NCBI GenBank assembly: GCA_913060695.1
Contig: CAJXUA010000002.1
Span: forward strand, 124,001 to 188,000
Direction of reading: 5' to 3'
DNA: 64,000 nt
Source: an uncultured Gammaproteobacteria bacterium
GTDB taxonomy: Bacteria > Pseudomonadota > Gammaproteobacteria > Pseudomonadales > Pseudohongiellaceae
Shown here: piece after piece, positions 8,005-16,920 of the stretch
Layout: every line of letters starts with the position of its first letter
Position numbering within the stretch: position 1 is the stretch's first letter
Made by a program: the position numbers and the translations under genes
The notes under the pieces: model-generated
What the model was told of the DNA's origin: nothing
What the model saw: only the letters and a program-made list of their open reading frames with translations
Database searches by the model: none

Positions 8005-9520
8005 AGATTTATTCAGCCACAAAATACATTCAAGCGGTGCCGATTGGCCTGAAAAGCTAATTGACATTGCGACGATATTCTCGGAGTTCGATGGCGAGAT
8101 TTACAATAGAGACGCGATTGAGCGCCGGTTAACTGAGATTAGCCCAAGAGCAACATCAGTTCCTAGAGACCCATCAAAATTCCGAGATGAAATCAGCGCT
8201 TATCCAGCCTATCTCGGACTATATCGAATAGAATTGCATAACGGCGTATGGCGAATATTTCTGAGCCAATCAGCAAAATCTTTTCTTATATGTGAAGAAC
8301 CTAATGTTCCCGCGTTCTTGTTGTTGCAACTCTCTTTGTTCCAATACCCCAACGGCATGGGCGCTGCATACCAATCCAATTCAAACACCGCTCGAATACA
8401 AGCAAATACAAGAATAAGGACTTTGGATTTTGTAAATAACGGAGTCCATATTTCACCGTTGAGATTGATCTGCCAAGGTCTTGTGGCGGATAGTACTATT
8501 AGGGAGGTATCAGCACTCGAAGGCACAATTACGCTGGACGAAATATTTGTTTTGGCTAACAACACATTAACGAATCAAACCGCTAATCCAGATTTAGCAA
8601 ACGTCCTTGACGTTCTTTACAGATTTAGAGCCGGCGAGATTGAAGCAATTACTGGCTATGAAAGTAGATTCCACATCCTAAATCATACAAACTTCTTAGA
8701 GTCTAACCGAGCCGGAATCAAAGTTCGAAGTGCTTTAGGTGAGATTGATAAGAGAGAGCTACTGAAAAAGTTAAATACAATTTGTAATATTTCCACTCAA
8801 TTTAATGAATATGATCATGTAACTGACAATGATCAGTTAGTCGATCAAATCAAGTTGTGTAGCTGGGGAAAATATTTCGACGGCGTTAGAACGCTGGACA
8901 GCGGTACAATTGAGCTTCTAACCGGCGAAAACCCATTAATATATACAGACCTACCAATCCCACAGAATGAACAGGCAGAGAATACCGCTGTTCTTAGAGC
9001 ATCAAACATCTATGAACTAAAGCCTTTCAACACGCAGAACCCACTGCCTACAAGAAATGGAACACGCAGAGTAATTTACGCGGACCCAGAGCTAACCCGC
9101 ATTAAAAGGCAAAGAGCTAACCTTACCCATAAAATTCTGATAGACAAACTGAGGTCATATTTGGAAGCTAGGGACGTAAATACATTCGAAAATGAACATA
9201 TCGATTTATTTGCCAAGTTAAATGACGAAGATAAATTTCTCTTTGAAGTGAAAAGTATCAATGACGACAACTTACTTAGTCAAACTCGCAAGGGAATAAG
9301 TCAGCTTTATGAATACCGTTATCGATACCAAGATGAAGTCGGTTACGGAGTAAAACTATTTTTAGTCTTTCCAATGGAACCTTCATCCGTTACTTGGCTG
9401 CAGGAATATGTTTGTAGTGATCGAGAGATCGGTGTAATTTGGTTCACTGAAGATAATGAACTTCATTATTCTGAGTATTGTACAAACGCTATAACCCCTC
9501 TACTGCAACTTAACCAATAA
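7994..9520 (+). CDS. Putative restriction endonuclease, PD-(D/E)XK
   Basis: A 508-residue protein overlapping the methyltransferase by 11 bases, so almost certainly its cognate restriction enzyme. The C-terminal region shows a PD-(D/E)XK core: D404 (HIDLFAKL), then E418-V-K420 (FLFEVKS), followed by QLYEYRYRY, whose glutamine and tyrosines fit the helix after the active site. The N-terminal 130 residues (ISAYPAYLGLYRIE, LLQLSLFQYPNGMGAAY) look like a DNA-recognition module with winged-helix character, recalling AlwI-like enzymes, but I do not recognise the family firmly. At 508 residues it is larger than most type IIP enzymes, so target recognition and cleavage are probably separate domains. 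Confidence 0.75.
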   Translation: MVIKDLFSHKIHSSGADWPEKLIDIATIFSEFDGEIYNRDAIERRLTEISPRATSVPRDPSKFRDEISAYPAYLGLYRIELHNGVWRIFLSQSAKSFLICEEPNVPAFLLLQLSLFQYPNGMGAAYQSNSNTARIQANTRIRTLDFVNNGVHISPLRLICQGLVADSTIREVSALEGTITLDEIFVLANNTLTNQTANPDLANVLDVLYRFRAGEIEAITGYESRFHILNHTNFLESNRAGIKVRSALGEIDKRELLKKLNTICNISTQFNEYDHVTDNDQLVDQIKLCSWGKYFDGVRTLDSGTIELLTGENPLIYTDLPIPQNEQAENTAVLRASNIYELKPFNTQNPLPTRNGTRRVIYADPELTRIKRQRANLTHKILIDKLRSYLEARDVNTFENEHIDLFAKLNDEDKFLFEVKSINDDNLLSQTRKGISQLYEYRYRYQDEVGYGVKLFLVFPMEPSSVTWLQEYVCSDREIGVIWFTEDNELHYSEYCTNAITPLLQLNQ

Positions 9521-9808
9521 TAGTGCAGAACAAAAAGCCTGACCGCAACACAGCCCCCCGTACAGGCTAAGTTCGCCAATATCGATTTCATACACTTTGA
9601 GCTTTTAACGCATTTGGTAGACTTAATACGGATGATTAACTTCCTTACTATTATTGAGCACACTAAAGTAGAATGGCTTGCCCCAAGGGATTGGAGAACG
9701 CTAAACTGAATGCGTTTATTCATTTCACAATGGGTAGTCACAATGGCTCTCCACGGCATAAGAGTGAAATTTTAGTCCTTAAATATCAAATAGATAAGAT
9801 TAGTCATA
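9521..9808. other. Right end of element, no gene recognised
   Basis: About 290 AT-rich bases lie between the nuclease stop and attR. Just after the stop, AGCCTG and CAGGCT (about 9537-9575) could form a weak stem with a long loop, possibly part of a terminator. A frame opening at 9673 runs through attR but has no ribosome site or recognisable product, and I do not accept it as a gene. Confidence 0.5.
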
Positions 9809-9835
9809 GAGGTTCAAGTCCTCTTCTGGGCACCA
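9809..9835 (+). repeat. attR, right 27-bp direct repeat
   Basis: Exact copy of 2376-2402, ending GGGCACCA. It holds only the 3' part of tRNA-Leu; no acceptor 5' strand or anticodon arm precedes it, so it is not a second tRNA. It marks the distal junction of the element, and native chromosome resumes at 9836. Confidence 0.93.
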
Positions 9836-10129
9836 TTACAAAGCTTCGTACCTTGCTAGATCGCCCAACACTCCTCCTAAGGCCCCTCACGAATACTGAA
9901 CAAAACCCTAAGAGCGAGCACTCAATTTGAGTGATGGCATGAAATGGCTTCGTACTATTCCCGCAGATCAACTGCAAAAGTACCGTCCTCGTATAGAGCA
10001 ATGACAACCCTAGCCATTAGTCTACTCGAACTCCGAAAACCAAGAATAGGATGATTCAGCTAATGCGCGCTAATGGAAAAAACTTTACTCTTCCACGTTA
10101 GATTTAGACCAATTTGAAGGTGTATCGCT
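9836..10129. other. Intergenic, chromosome resumes
   Basis: About 290 bases between attR and the Sel1 gene. No RNA gene or convincing reading frame is seen; the minus-strand frame whose product ends RRGLEPL is the familiar artefact of reading a tRNA 3' end backwards. The promoter of the following gene must lie here, but I see no strong match. Confidence 0.5.
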
Positions 10130-10564
10130 ATGAAAAAGTGTCTAGCATTTACTGCCGCGATGTTGCTTTTTTGCAACCCTGTACTGGGTCAATCCTATGA
10201 CCTTTTGACTCGCGCGGAAACAGGAGATGTCAGTGCTCAAGTGATGCTAGGGGATATGTTTGCCGCAGGCGAAGGGGTGCCACAGGATTATGTTGAGGCA
10301 GCTTATTGGTACCGCCTAGCCGCGAAGCGGGGTATTGCCAAGGCACAACTATCCTTAGGTTTACTATATTCTCGAGGGCAGGGCGTTAAACAGAATATAG
10401 AGATAGCCTATCAATGGGCCTCCATAGCTGCTGCGCAAGGAGCGCAAGACGCTATAGAAGCCCGTGATTTAATCGGTGGGCAATTAGACGCCGAAACACG
10501 AGAGCGTGCTCAGCAGTTAGCCACGCGCTGTTCTGAATCTCAGTATAAGCAATGTGAACAGTGA
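10130..10564 (+). CDS. Exported Sel1-repeat protein
   Basis: A 144-residue protein with a signal peptide (about 1-20, hydrophobic core AAMLLFCNPVLG, cleavage near GQS) and at least two Sel1-like repeats: AQVMLGDMFAAGEGVPQDYVEA and AQLSLGLLYSRGQGVKQNIEIA, each an alpha-helical hairpin of the TPR superfamily. The C-terminus has two cysteines. Such proteins act in the periplasm as small scaffolds; the partner is unknown. It ends only seven bases from the convergent lipoprotein gene on the other strand, so the two share a terminator region. Confidence 0.88.
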   Translation: MKKCLAFTAAMLLFCNPVLGQSYDLLTRAETGDVSAQVMLGDMFAAGEGVPQDYVEAAYWYRLAAKRGIAKAQLSLGLLYSRGQGVKQNIEIAYQWASIAAAQGAQDAIEARDLIGGQLDAETRERAQQLATRCSESQYKQCEQ

Positions 10565-10570
10565 GCATGG

Positions 10571-11413
10571 CTAGGGCGGACTAATCGAAGGCATCCCTAG
10601 CTTCCAGACCTCGGCATCTCCCCGCGAGATTCCCCATAGTATGGAAGTAGCCTCATCGCGATCCCAAGCAATGCCCTGGCCGTCGAAACCCTCGACGATG
10701 ACAGTGGTCTCCCAGCGGAGCGTTTGACCAGCTTCGGGAATCGTCATCACATAGATTTCGGGGTGGTCGTGGCCGGTAAGATACAAATAGCCATCGCCTC
10801 CCCAACTACCTCCAGAATTACTCATCGGGCGAAGCCGCGGCAAAAGCTCCTCGGGCAAGTACCACTGCTCTAGAATGTTGAATTCATCATCCATCTTTAC
10901 CACTAAGGTATTCTCGGTTTTCCCATAGGCCTGCAAACGCGGCGGGATAATACGATCATAGTTGCCGAAGCCGCCCCACCAATAACCATCGTGACGATCG
11001 AGCCATGTCATCGACCCGAGTGGCTCGGGAAAGGCGTGGCTGCGCAGGTGTTGCATGCTTCGGGTGTCCCATATCTCTATGGAGCTTGCCATGGGCCACT
11101 GCGGGAAATTGGAGTGCGCTGCATAGAGCAGCCCCTCATATACCATCGCGCTGTCCAGATGAATTATAGAGCCTGTCTTGTCAGACATGCCGTCCCAACT
11201 TTCTTGAAACTCCCCACTAACTTTGTCATAGCGTCCAATACGAAAATTATTGATTGCATAGAAGTGATCGGCATCGACAGCGACGGCTTGGAAAGCGTCC
11301 TCGGCGGGATATGCACCAAGCACTTGCGCATTTAGTGAAGAAGGAGGCGCCTGCTCAGAACACGCGAGTAGTGGGGCCAATAGGAGCATAAAAAAACTGT
11401 AGCGAATATTCAC
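10571..11413 (-). CDS. Hypothetical lipoprotein, propeller-like
   Basis: A 280-residue protein with a lipoprotein signal: hydrophobic FFMLLLAPLLAC followed by SEQAPP, so the lipidated cysteine is residue 18. The mature part has repeated beta-rich blocks (YAINNFRIGRYDKVSGEF, LYAAHSNFPQ, GYWWGGFGNYDR, GYLYLTGHDHPEIYV, SILWGISRGDAEVWKLG) that look like blades of a beta-propeller. No enzyme motif is recognised. Serine at +2 after the cysteine suggests outer-membrane sorting under the E. coli rule. It stands alone, convergent with the Sel1 gene. Function unknown. Confidence 0.75.
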   Translation of the reverse strand: MNIRYSFFMLLLAPLLACSEQAPPSSLNAQVLGAYPAEDAFQAVAVDADHFYAINNFRIGRYDKVSGEFQESWDGMSDKTGSIIHLDSAMVYEGLLYAAHSNFPQWPMASSIEIWDTRSMQHLRSHAFPEPLGSMTWLDRHDGYWWGGFGNYDRIIPPRLQAYGKTENTLVVKMDDEFNILEQWYLPEELLPRLRPMSNSGGSWGGDGYLYLTGHDHPEIYVMTIPEAGQTLRWETTVIVEGFDGQGIAWDRDEATSILWGISRGDAEVWKLGMPSISPP

Positions 11414-11863
11414 TTTGAACGCTCACTCTACAAAGTCGAATTAAACACTGTACCCGCAAGCAACTAAAAAGAACGGCACAGCGAACCGAGGCATATAAAG
11501 CGCCTACGCATAGCAGTCGCTCGATTGTATGATAGTATCCTATAGACCTAATAGCTGACTATGAGAGGCCAACGCTATTTCAGGAGTGTCGAGACTGATT
11601 TGACAATACAGATACATGATTTGGGCAATAGGGTCGGCGAGTCCGCCCAACAATTTGACATATCGATCAAAAATTTAAGCTTACATTGATTATTACGCCT
11701 CATTGCAGCCCCTCCCAAACCAAGCTTTAGAAGTCACAGTTTCAGCTTGACTAAGATTCAGTTTTAAAACTTAGACAGCCCTTCATTTCTCACTGCGGCC
11801 ACACAAATCGCAGCGAGACAATATCGAGCATGCCCTAGCTATATCTTTTAATTGGAGAAATTT
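11414..11863. other. Intergenic region upstream of rimK
   Basis: About 450 bases between two divergently transcribed genes. I see no RNA gene, repeat or open frame that I would defend. It is AT-rich and presumably holds promoters for both genes. The rimK ribosome site TTGGAGAAA is at its right end. Confidence 0.5.
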
Positions 11864-12778
11864 ATGAAGATCGGAATTCTTTCAAGAAACGCGAAACTCT
11901 ATTCTACAAGGAGATTAGTAGAGGCCGCCAAAGAGCGCGGACACGAGACAAAAGTGATAGACGTGTTGAGATGTTATATGAACATCACCTCCAGCAAGCC
12001 AGCGGTATATTACAAAAGCAAGGGTGTGAAAGAGATTCTAAAATTCGATGCGGTGATTCCCCGCATTGGCGCTTCCGTCACGGCCTATGGCACCGCCGTG
12101 CTCCGACAGTTTGAAGTAGGCAATGTCTATTCTGTCAATGAGTCAGTGGCTATCTCTAGGTCTCGAGACAAGCTACGAGCACATCAACTCTTAGCCAGAA
12201 AACATGTGGGCATGCCAGTCACTGGGTACGCCAATCGCGCAGACGCTACAGAGGATCTGATCGAGTTCGTTGGCGGCGCCCCTCTTATCGTAAAAGTACT
12301 GAGCAGCACTCAAGGCAAGGGCGTTTTGTTAGCCGCCACAGACAAAGCAGCAGAGAGCCTTATCAACGCGTTCCGCGATCTTGAGACAGATTTCTTGGTT
12401 CAGGAATTTATCAAAGACGCAGGGGGCGCAGATATTCGCTGCTTCGTAATCGGCGACAAAGTCATCGCCGCCATGCAAAGAACTGCGAAAGAGGGCGAGT
12501 TTCGCTCCAACCTCCATATGGGCGGCACGGCAAAAGTCATTAAACTTACCCCAGCGGAGCGCGCGCTAGCAGTAAAGGCGGCGAAAGTAATGGGCCTAGA
12601 TTTGGCGGGTGTCGATATTGTACGTTCGGGACATGGCCCGCTGGTATTGGAAGTAAACTCTTCCCCTGGCCTTGAAGGCATTGAAACGGCCACTGGAAAA
12701 GACGTGGCAGGTGCTATTATCGATTACATCGAAAAAGACGTAAAAAACGGACCGAACAAAATTAGTGGAAAGGGCTAA
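11864..12778 (+). CDS. rimK: Ribosomal protein S6 glutamate ligase-like ATP-grasp
   Basis: An ATP-grasp ligase that adds glutamate residues to the C-terminus of ribosomal protein S6 in Escherichia coli. I choose the ATG at 11864 ([14 protein letters not shown]), which matches the usual RimK start and has GGAG seven bases upstream; a TTG four codons earlier is unlikely. RimK hallmarks: [33 protein letters not shown], the ATP-binding loop [14 protein letters not shown], and the metal/ATP motif [10 protein letters not shown]...[15 protein letters not shown]. The stop overlaps the next start by one base (TAATG), so the deacylase-like gene is translationally coupled. Exact substrate in this organism is inferred. 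Confidence 0.92.
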   Translation: MKIGILSRNAKLYSTRRLVEAAKERGHETKVIDVLRCYMNITSSKPAVYYKSKGVKEILKFDAVIPRIGASVTAYGTAVLRQFEVGNVYSVNESVAISRSRDKLRAHQLLARKHVGMPVTGYANRADATEDLIEFVGGAPLIVKVLSSTQGKGVLLAATDKAAESLINAFRDLETDFLVQEFIKDAGGADIRCFVIGDKVIAAMQRTAKEGEFRSNLHMGGTAKVIKLTPAERALAVKAAKVMGLDLAGVDIVRSGHGPLVLEVNSSPGLEGIETATGKDVAGAIIDYIEKDVKNGPNKISGKG

Positions 12779-13806
12779 TGACAACAACGAGTAAACAAGA
12801 GTTGCTAGTGGGCGGAGTCTCCATTGCTCCGGGCAAGCGTAAACAGATCGAGATCCCAGTAGCCAAGTTATTCGATTACACAGAGATGACGATCCCTGTA
12901 GAGGTAATACGGGGCAAGGAAGACGGCCCAACACTGTTCGTCTCTGCCGCCATTCATGGCGATGAGATCAATGGCGTCGAAACCATAAAGCGGCTTCTTG
13001 CGCGCAAGAAAACCCTCGCGAGGATCAAGGGCACCTTAATCGCTGTGCCCATAGTGAATGTGTTTGGGTTTAATCGCAATATTCGCTATCTTCCCGATCG
13101 ACGAGATCTTAATCGCTGTTTTCCTGGCTCTGACCTCGGGTCTTTGGCAGGACAGTTAGCGCATATCTTCATGAGCGAGGTCGTGACGAAATGCACCCAT
13201 GGTATCGATCTGCACACCGCGGCAATTCATCGCAACAATCTACCGCAGATCCGCGCGTGCCTGAATGATTCAGAGACCGAGCGTTTAGCGATGGCCTTCG
13301 GCGTCCCGGTTGTGATCGACTCCAATATTCGCGACGGATCGCTGCGCCAGGCCGCTGCTGACAATGGCATCCCAATGTTGCTTTTCGAGGGTGGTGAGGC
13401 ACTCCGCTATGACGAGAAGGTAATCAACTCCTCACTGCGCGGCATTCTTTCTGTCATGCAGGCAATCGGCATGATCGCAGGCAAAGGGGTTAGCCTATCC
13501 CAACAGAAAAAAGAAGCCTTCATTGCCAAGTCTAGCTATTGGGTACGCGCTCCCCATAGCGGTAGCCTGCGCGTTAGCAAACAGATTGGCGGTCGCGTGA
13601 AGAAAAACGAACTACTAGGCGTTCTCTCGGACCCGTTCGGGGGAGGCCGTGTCGAGGTCCGCGCGAGAAGCACCGGGATTATAATCGGCATCGTGACACT
13701 CCCATTGGTGAGCAGCGGCGATGCGCTGTTTCATATCGCCACCTTTGAAGACGCAAAAGAAGTAGGCGATCGCGTAGAAGAGTTCGATGGCTTTATCGAG
13801 AATTAA
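12778..13806 (+). CDS. Succinylglutamate desuccinylase/aspartoacylase family protein
   Basis: A zinc-dependent M14-type deacylase or carboxypeptidase-like enzyme of 342 residues. Zinc ligands are seen in AAIHGDEINGVE (H and E) and GIDLHTAA (H). The catalytic glutamate is probably in LLFEGGEALRYD. The last 80 residues (APHSGSLRVSKQIGGRVKKNE...) form a lipoyl-like beta domain common in this subfamily. It is the second gene of a rimK operon. A pairing of rimK with an AstE/AspA-like gene recurs in proteobacteria, and the enzyme may trim or counter glutamyl modification, but that role is inference. Confidence 0.88.
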   Translation: MTTTSKQELLVGGVSIAPGKRKQIEIPVAKLFDYTEMTIPVEVIRGKEDGPTLFVSAAIHGDEINGVETIKRLLARKKTLARIKGTLIAVPIVNVFGFNRNIRYLPDRRDLNRCFPGSDLGSLAGQLAHIFMSEVVTKCTHGIDLHTAAIHRNNLPQIRACLNDSETERLAMAFGVPVVIDSNIRDGSLRQAAADNGIPMLLFEGGEALRYDEKVINSSLRGILSVMQAIGMIAGKGVSLSQQKKEAFIAKSSYWVRAPHSGSLRVSKQIGGRVKKNELLGVLSDPFGGGRVEVRARSTGIIIGIVTLPLVSSGDALFHIATFEDAKEVGDRVEEFDGFIEN

Positions 13807-14016
13807 AACCCGCGTATGAACATTGCATTACTCGCTGAATCTACCCAGAGTGCTTCTATGAGCTTGAGATTTTCATAGTTCTCAGACCCGAACGTTTTTC
13901 CCGACAATAACGGTCTACGCTAGTTCTCTGATCAATCCATCTTTATGGGCAATATCGATACAGGGCATCACTACATCCGGCAACTCTAAAGCAATTAAAT
14001 CAAAGGAGACTATGTA

Positions 14017-14601
14017 ATGAAAACGACCGGCATCAGAAAACTCGCCAGCTATAGCGCCACGGGCGTCGCGCTGGCACTACATCTTTTTGCGTTCTCGGCT
14101 TACGCTCAAGAGAGCATAGAAGTTAGCAGCGCGGCTTTCGATCATGACACCGACATCCCAATCGCATTCTCGGCCTATGGCGACAACAAGTCTCCCGATA
14201 TCAATTGGGGCAGCCTTCCTGAGGGCACCAAGCAAGTAGCGCTTATACTAGACGACCCGGTAGTCGCAATGCCCCAGCCTTTTGTACACTGGGTTGCTTA
14301 TAATATTCCTGCCACCGCCACGGGCCTACCCGAAGGACTATCGACAGATGCAAAGGTGGTGGGCCATGCGCAGCTCAGTGGCATGATTAATGGAGTCAAC
14401 GGCACAAGACGGACAGGATATTTTGGTCCGCGCCCTCCAGCAGATGGGAAGGTGCACAACTACAATTTCACCGTTTACGCATTAGACCTTGATACGATTC
14501 TTCCACAGGGTTTAAACAAGGAAGCACTGCTTAAGGCGATGGAAGGCAAGGTACTGGCCTCTGGGACTTTAACGGGGAATTACCAATACTTCGAACAGTA
14601 A
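14017..14601 (+). CDS. Exported YbhB/YbcL (PEBP) family protein
   Basis: A 194-residue phosphatidylethanolamine-binding-protein-like protein with a signal peptide (hydrophobic GVALALHLFAFSAYA, cleavage before QES). PEBP landmarks are clear: the fold start SAAFDHDTDIP, the ligand-pocket motif DDPVVAMPQPFVHWVAYNIP, and GYFGPRPPADGKVHNYNFTVYALD, in which GPRPP and H line the anion site. AAGGAGA precedes the ATG. Bacterial members bind small anionic ligands; no enzymatic role is established. It is monocistronic and convergent with the transglycosylase gene. Confidence 0.92.
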   Translation: MKTTGIRKLASYSATGVALALHLFAFSAYAQESIEVSSAAFDHDTDIPIAFSAYGDNKSPDINWGSLPEGTKQVALILDDPVVAMPQPFVHWVAYNIPATATGLPEGLSTDAKVVGHAQLSGMINGVNGTRRTGYFGPRPPADGKVHNYNFTVYALDLDTILPQGLNKEALLKAMEGKVLASGTLTGNYQYFEQ

Positions 14602-14637
14602 CAGCACGACGGGAGGGGGTATTCTGGACCACTATAC

Positions 14638-16605
14638 TCAGAACCTCTCTCCCATTTCCTCCTCGCTCAACAATGCCACATGCTCCCCCATCCGAAATCC
14701 ATAAATCACCGCATACGTCAGTACACTTTCCACATAGTTGCGGGTCTCGCCATAGGGGATAGTCTCGATCCAGACGTCGAATGGAACCGGGGTTTCTGCC
14801 GTGCGTTGCAGCCATTGTCTTACCCGATTAGGGCCAGCGTTATAAGCCGCCGCCGCAAGAATGCGATTGCCGTTGAAACTCCTAAGCAAACCCGAGAGGT
14901 AGCGAGAGCCTATAGCGATATTGGTTTCAGGAACTAGCAAGTCCTGATTGGAGATGCGCATACCCATGCCTGCGGCAGTTTCGCGACCGGTGGCGGGCAT
15001 CAACTGCATCAAGCCCAACGCACCCGCGGACGAGCGCACGTCGTGCATGAAGGCGCTTTCTTGACGAGCAATGGCATAGATCAAGTATGGGGAAAGTTCC
15101 GTCTCTTCAGCCGTGCTGCGAATACTATCGGCGTAAGCGAGGGGGAAGCGTAGATCCAAATCGTCCCAATATTGAATGCGAATCATGGCCTGAATGCTGT
15201 TGCGGTGCCATCCCCAGCGCTCTGCGAGTTTGCCACTAGCCATCACTTGCGCGTCATCGAACTGGGCGCTGGCGTATTGCCACTCACTTCGCGCCGCGAC
15301 TTCTTCGCCAAGCACATAGAGCTCACTTGCTCGCTCTATCGCAGGTATCTGCATAAGCGCATCAACTTGAGCAGGCTCTACGCTAACCGCTTGTGCGGCC
15401 ATGTCGTAGTCAACTCCAAGCTGGGTAGCCGCAAGAAAGCCGAAGTAACTGCGTGTCTTCACCAAGCCACGTCGTAAAGATTCCGCCTCATCGAGTGCAG
15501 CGCGCCCACCCTTCTCCTGCAGGGCACGAGCCCGCCAATACCGCCAACGCTCTGAGTCTCGCGCGTCGGCAGGAAGCTGCGTCAGCCAGTATTCGAGGCG
15601 CGGCCAGTCCTGCTTCCTGAGCGCATCGCGCGCAATCCAAGTTACTAGAGATTCGCTGATTAAGTGCGGCCCTTGTCTTAGTAGATTCTCGGACTCCTCG
15701 ACATTGCCCTGCACCTGCAAACGTTGTATGGCATAGCGCTGTATCGCATAGACCTCGTCAACTGGAATACTCAAAGGTGCCACATACTCATGCACGAGGT
15801 TAAGCGTAAGGCTAGGGTCGCTGATAGCCAGCTGCCGCAAACCATAGAGCACCGTCTCTTTAGTCTGCGGCGCTGCGTCGGAGAAGTCGTCTACCTGAAG
15901 TAACGCGCGCGGGTTGCGATCCACATCGAGGAAACGCTGGGCATAACGCGCTTCTTCGGCAGGCATTAGTTTCACGATATAGCGAGCGAGGGTGCTGTTG
16001 CCAGAATCAAGGGTTTTACGAAAGCGCTGCCAGGCGATATCCGGAGTCAATCCATCAGCATCAAGCCAGGCTTCAAACAGTGGATCGCAGTCATTGGGCT
16101 GTGAACGGGCGACATTCCAGAGAGGGGCAACCTCCGTTAAAGCACTGAGATCCCCCTCGTGTAATCTTGCCTCGAGCGCGTAGCAATTCAGTGTAGCGTT
16201 ACTGTTGCTTGGATTGTAATAGCGCAACACGTCAGCCCAACGCTTCTCACGGGCTAACAGGTTCACCCAGGTACGCTCTAGGCGCTCTCCCAAATAGCTA
16301 TTCGAGTACTCATTAAGAAAGGAATCGACGGGAGTGCTGTCGCCGCCAGCGAGCGCTAGGCCGGCCAGTTGCGGAGATAGTGCGGTGTAATCTAAATAGA
16401 CACGCAGTGGATAGTCGCTAAGCTGCTGATAGAGATTTTGATACTCTTGCGTGCGCCCGGCTAACCAAGCCTCTTGAGCCGCAAGATAGAGCACGCGCTG
16501 GGCCTCACGGCCCGCTGGAGCGTCTTGGGATTGCACGGTGCACGCCAAAAGCAAACTGGCTATGACAGGCATTGAATTGATTATTCTTGTCAGGGTACTG
16601 CGCAT
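14638..16605 (-). CDS. slt: Lytic murein transglycosylase, Slt70 family
   Basis: Cleaves the MurNAc-GlcNAc bond of peptidoglycan to give 1,6-anhydroMurNAc ends. I start at MRSTLTRI (16605); the frame opens nine codons earlier. Length about 655. The N-terminal 450 residues are the helical U-shaped and linker domains (many TPR-like helices). The C-terminal goose-lysozyme-like domain has the catalytic glutamate E516 in ARQESAFMHDVRS, then GALGLMQLMPATG and AAAAYNAGPNRV. Odd point: the signal region reads VIASLLLAC, a plausible lipobox, so this Slt could be a lipoprotein rather than the soluble periplasmic form of E. coli. Confidence 0.93.
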   Translation of the reverse strand: MRSTLTRIINSMPVIASLLLACTVQSQDAPAGREAQRVLYLAAQEAWLAGRTQEYQNLYQQLSDYPLRVYLDYTALSPQLAGLALAGGDSTPVDSFLNEYSNSYLGERLERTWVNLLAREKRWADVLRYYNPSNSNATLNCYALEARLHEGDLSALTEVAPLWNVARSQPNDCDPLFEAWLDADGLTPDIAWQRFRKTLDSGNSTLARYIVKLMPAEEARYAQRFLDVDRNPRALLQVDDFSDAAPQTKETVLYGLRQLAISDPSLTLNLVHEYVAPLSIPVDEVYAIQRYAIQRLQVQGNVEESENLLRQGPHLISESLVTWIARDALRKQDWPRLEYWLTQLPADARDSERWRYWRARALQEKGGRAALDEAESLRRGLVKTRSYFGFLAATQLGVDYDMAAQAVSVEPAQVDALMQIPAIERASELYVLGEEVAARSEWQYASAQFDDAQVMASGKLAERWGWHRNSIQAMIRIQYWDDLDLRFPLAYADSIRSTAEETELSPYLIYAIARQESAFMHDVRSSAGALGLMQLMPATGRETAAGMGMRISNQDLLVPETNIAIGSRYLSGLLRSFNGNRILAAAAYNAGPNRVRQWLQRTAETPVPFDVWIETIPYGETRNYVESVLTYAVIYGFRMGEHVALLSEEEMGERF

Positions 16606-16920
16606 AAAGGGCTCCGTGAACGACTCGATCATAGTAGCAGACCTGTAGTCGAACGGAATCCTCTCGCTCCAATGAAATTATGCGCAAGTGGCCAAATTAA
16701 TTTTCCAAGACCACCATCTCAATGAGAGAGAACTGCTTTTTCCCAACGTAAATGCGACATCAGTCACACTCTCGTCTCTGCGCCAAATCATTTTTGATCT
16801 ACCACTAACAAACCCTCCGTAGTCCTCCCATGCTTACGCACCTAACAGGCTTGTACGATTGCTTGACTATCTCGGTGCGTTGCTACTGATCAAAAAACTA
16901 GCGTTAGACAAGGAGATAAT
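16606..16920. other. Intergenic region between divergent slt and DUF4331 genes
   Basis: About 315 bases containing the promoters of two divergent genes. I see no RNA gene or reading frame worth calling. The right end carries a clear ribosome site AAGGAGATAAT ahead of the DUF4331 start. Confidence 0.5.

Larger units (their letters stand above)
2376..9835. mobile_element. Integrative element in tRNA-Leu with restriction-modification cargo
   Basis: A 7.4 kb insert is bounded by a perfect 27-bp direct repeat of the tRNA-Leu 3' end (2376-2402 and 9809-9835). The integrase gene lies 85 bases inside the left end, the usual layout for tRNA-targeting integrative elements. Contents in order are a DUF6538-type tyrosine recombinase, a Gp2/Rep-like protein, a second tyrosine recombinase in opposite orientation, a 1-kb non-coding control region with one small ORF, a C5 methyltransferase and a nuclease. 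The DNA is visibly AT-richer than the flanks. There are no conjugation or capsid genes, so if it moves it probably needs a helper. It could be a satellite, an integrated replicon or a stabilised genomic island. Confidence 0.9.

Noticed and set aside
9809-9835. Second tRNA-Leu gene at the right junction
   Set aside because: Only the 27-base 3' end is present; the acceptor 5' strand, D-arm and anticodon arm are missing.
2316-9835. Two tandem integrative elements
   Set aside because: An internal copy of the 27-bp attachment core would be expected at the junction, and none was found between the two recombinase genes.
9673-9930. Plus-strand frame running through attR
   Set aside because: It crosses the tRNA-derived repeat, has no ribosome site and shows no protein family. 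It may be chance or a decayed remnant.
9804-10007. Minus-strand frame ending in RRGLEPL across attR
   Set aside because: The GLEPL ending is the typical artefact of translating a tRNA 3' end backwards. No ribosome site or family was seen.
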